From contig NC_056699.1 in NCBI RefSeq assembly GCF_018831695.1, positions 3,641,492 to 3,705,491 of the forward strand: 64,000 nt of DNA. The letters are read 5' to 3'. The notes under the pieces were generated by a model. The model was not told where the DNA came from. It searched no databases and saw only the letters and a program-made list of their open reading frames with translations. Shown here piece after piece: positions 61,201-64,000 of the stretch (within the stretch, counting starts at the first letter, position 1; every line of letters begins with the position of its first letter). The DNA comes from Puntigrus tetrazona (Eukaryota; Chordata; Actinopteri; Cypriniformes; Cyprinidae). The translations under genes were made by a program, and so were the position numbers.

Positions 61201-62811
61201 CGGCTACAGTTATAGGACATTTCCTGTTGTGAAGGACAAATCTCCAGAAATGAAATACCATTAACGTAATCTTTCAGAAAGTCCCACTCAGCATACAGTT
61301 ACAGCCAAAATACATTACCGTCACTGTTCCTCAAACCTCACTGCTTCGCAATGTATCTAGTGCAAACTTTACATAAATAGGCCACTACTTTTTCCAAAAA
61401 AAACTAAAAACACCTGGGCTGTTTCTAAGCATGATTTTAAGTAACTAGGTGAATATGACAAATGTGGTAAACATGGTGCAAGTAAACTAATACATTTACA
61501 ATGCAAAATCAAAAATTTTAGAATGATTGATTCACTTGCATTAAACGTGCAATTACATTTTATCATTTTTAAGAGTTTAAGTTTCACGTAGATAGAGCTT
61601 TGACCTCAAGTGAGACATGTATTGAACAATTATGTGATGGGATACGCTAAAGAAAGCATTTTTTGAAGATAAGCAATTGTACGGATTTTAAAATTTGTCA
61701 TAGGTCGACCGCAACAAGAAAAATGAAACTATATTTAATCAAAACGTCTTTAAATACTAATGTGGATGGCCGGAAGAGAAGTGAATTTGCTTTTAAAAGA
61801 AGGGTTTTACACTCTAAAATAATAATAATAATAATAATAATAAATGATTTCCACCTAATAGACAATACTATAATTTAAAAGTTACCTTTTTTTAAGCTTA
61901 GGTTTGCAACTTTAAATAAATGGAGGAGAAATGCATTACTCTGGATAATAAAGTTGGCTTCATAAAGTAGGTTTTGGTTCCAGAAAAGAGACAAATACGC
62001 TGTTTTCCAGAAAAATAAAATAATGCAACTCGTGCATTAGTATATGCATCTGGCTTCCACTGTGGTATTTTCCCAGAAATGCCAGGATAAACCACACTTT
62101 TTATGTATGCAAAAGCCTTTCCCACAAAGCACACCATAACCCCCGGGCCAAATGTCTCTAAACCTAACTTTACCGCAATAAAACGAGAGCTCACATATAT
62201 GTTTCATTTATCAGCCAGTCATAAATCACATAAAGAGGTAGTGAGGCATAACAAACACATCACTCCTAGATATTACAGCCATGTGAGAGTGCATATTCCA
62301 TCTTGGCTTCTGCTCATAATGCAGGTCTTTGAGGGGGTTGTAATCAAAAGTTTTAAAGTTAAACCGCAGCATTTATCAGCCGGCGCTCTGATGTAAAATG
62401 TCGACTAGGATTCCGACCGAGGGGAGACAAGATTACCTGTTTGACAGGTAAGACGGATTGTTGAAACACAGGGAAGCTGTATATGGGCTTACCTTTGTCA
62501 CGGAACGCTGCTAAAGCGCAAGCAGGAAACAAGAGAGCGAGAGGAAGGAAATCTTCTCACTTGACACGCATGCGTCAGCGTTATCAATAACAGAATAAGT
62601 CATCCGAGTAGATTTTTAATTCAAGCGGTAGCCCGGAACAACAAAAGGGTGTGTTTGAATATAAGCGATTATCATTTAATGATTGTAATTTGTTTATATA
62701 CAGTTACATCTGAATTATATTCTCTAATTTGATACAATCTATCAATTTTAAAAATGTTTAATTATGTATTTATTTATTTAACGAATCTCAATTGAGATCA
62801 AACATATATGT

Positions 62812-62857
<46 letters not shown>
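61201..62857. other. slitrk5 upstream flank, no gene seen
   Basis: (AAT)n at 61820-61842. A minus-strand donor AAAG|GTAAGC (exon end 62493) in a complex patch at 62400-62650 could mark a more distal 5' exon. (CA)n occupies 62814-62855. Confidence 0.35.
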
Positions 62858-63140
62858 ATGTTGTGTTTCCATGTTTTATGGGGACACTCCATAGGCGTGA
62901 TGGTTTTTATACTGTACAGACTGTATGTGTTATTGTCTTACACCTAAACCCACCCCTTACAGGAAAGTGCCGGCAATTTTAAATAAAAAAAAAATGTAAT
63001 CCTGTATGATTTATAAGTATTGTTGTAAGTATTGAGTATTGTTTCCTCATGGGGACCTAAAAAATGTCCCCTTAAGGTCAAAACTTATTGGTATTCCTGT
63101 CCTTGTGGTGACATTTGGTCCCCATGACGTGATAAATAAT
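62858..63140 (+). repeat. cyprinid dispersed repeat (TTATGGGGAC ends)
   Basis: CATGTTTTATGGGGACACTC, TTTTTATACTGTACAGACTG, TTCCTCATGGGGACCTAAAA and GACATTTGGTCCCCATGA are blocks of an abundant fish repeat usually found, as here, next to a (CA)n tract. Confidence 0.7.
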
Positions 63141-64000
63141 CATTAACGTCATTCATTTTATTAAGATTGATATATTATTATGGAATTATTATTATGTTGC
63201 ATTTACTTTGTTATATTAAGTAATATTTATTATTTTTTCTATTTACCCACCTACCTATATACCGATTTATATTTAAGCAGGTATTAATTATACTTTGTTT
63301 TCAAGTATATCATATTCCAATTGTATTTATTTATGTATTTTTTCCATTTTTATTAGTTTTAGTTACACTGCGATGCGTCTCTCGACAACATTTTTGGCGT
63401 TTTCGTCATTAGAGACTCATCTCCATCGGGTTAAATCGCTAACCCAAAGTACGAGCGATAGCACTTAGCCTTAGCAAACACCCTGAATAATTACACACCG
63501 CACATCGCTTTTGCAAGTGAAATGAGAACTGTCGCGGAACTGTGAAATCAACAAAATAAAATACATTATGCATGGCTTCAAATCCGTCTTAGACTGAACA
63601 ACAGGGTTAATGTCATTCTGACCTTACGCTTGTTCTGCGTCATTTTCAACATCACGGAACATTTATTTATCTGTTTAACCCATGAGCACCGGCCTCTTAT
63701 TGCCAAAATAACAAAAACTGCTGCTGTGAGTCACTCGCTGTGTGCGTCTGTGGATGCGCTCGACGCTTTCTTTTCACCACACTGAAATTATTAAAGACAC
63801 GCTGCCGTCTATCAGCTGTCCGTAACCTCATGAACCTCCTCAGCCAACATTTTCTATTTATTCCCATTGTCTCCAGACAAAGAGGCAACCTGTGAAAGCA
63901 GAAACCGGCAGAGCGGGGTTATTTTTAGACCGATCCATCACAGCTTACTTTATATACATCATGACAGGCAAATGTGCCCCATACGTTGATTCAGATGACA
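63141..64000. other. intergenic, no gene seen
   Basis: AT-rich to about 63350, then complex sequence at 63360-63900 without an ORF of note. Could hold a regulatory element. Confidence 0.35.

Overview
The window looks like vertebrate nuclear DNA from a cyprinid-type teleost (carp, goldfish or zebrafish relatives). Non-coding sequence is AT-rich, with very dense (AT)n, (AAT)n, (CA)n and (ATCT)n microsatellites. Several dispersed repeats resemble families common in cyprinid genomes: TTAA-flanked foldback elements with TTAAAGGAATAGTTCAC-type ends, a TTAAAGTGCCCC-type element, tRNA-derived SINE pieces and a Tc1-like transposase remnant. There is no bacterial or viral gene organisation. Species cannot be fixed from the sequence alone.

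Only one protein gene is convincing: a complete, intronless coding exon for the synaptic adhesion protein SLITRK5 on the minus strand (54729-57332, 867 aa). Upstream of it on the minus strand are a consensus splice acceptor 57 bases before the ATG, candidate donor sites, a CpG-rich segment, a CCAAT/YY1-type promoter candidate near 59525-59571, and a 19/21 match to the RE1 (REST/NRSF) silencer at 58938-58958. Together these suggest a TATA-less neuronal promoter with a non-coding first exon, a 1.6 kb intron and a single coding exon.

The 54 kb on the 3' side of the gene and the 4.4 kb on its 5' side contain no other gene that I can support. They read as a gene desert made of microsatellites, non-autonomous DNA transposons and islands of complex, non-repetitive sequence that could be conserved regulatory elements. 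The best islands are 50280-50500 (perfect CRE palindrome), 50560-50780 (RFX X-box inside an inverted repeat), 52080-52620, 52750-53240 (TCF/LEF site) and 60840-61200 (SOX and POU sites). No conservation data were available, so these are inferences.

Region by region: 1-5.3 kb is repeat-rich (foldback element, Tc1 pseudogene, SINE piece); 5.3-5.8 kb holds a diverged local duplication; 6-14 kb is desert with microsatellites; 14.3-14.7 and 25.0-25.4 kb are two copies of one TIR element; 19.2-20 kb is a large dispersed repeat; 25.8-44.7 kb carries many further foldback elements and two (AAT)n/(ATT)n palindromes; 45-54.5 kb is mostly unique sequence with the candidate regulatory islands; 54.5-59.6 kb is slitrk5; 59.6-64 kb is its upstream flank. 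I found no sign of a novel multi-gene system.
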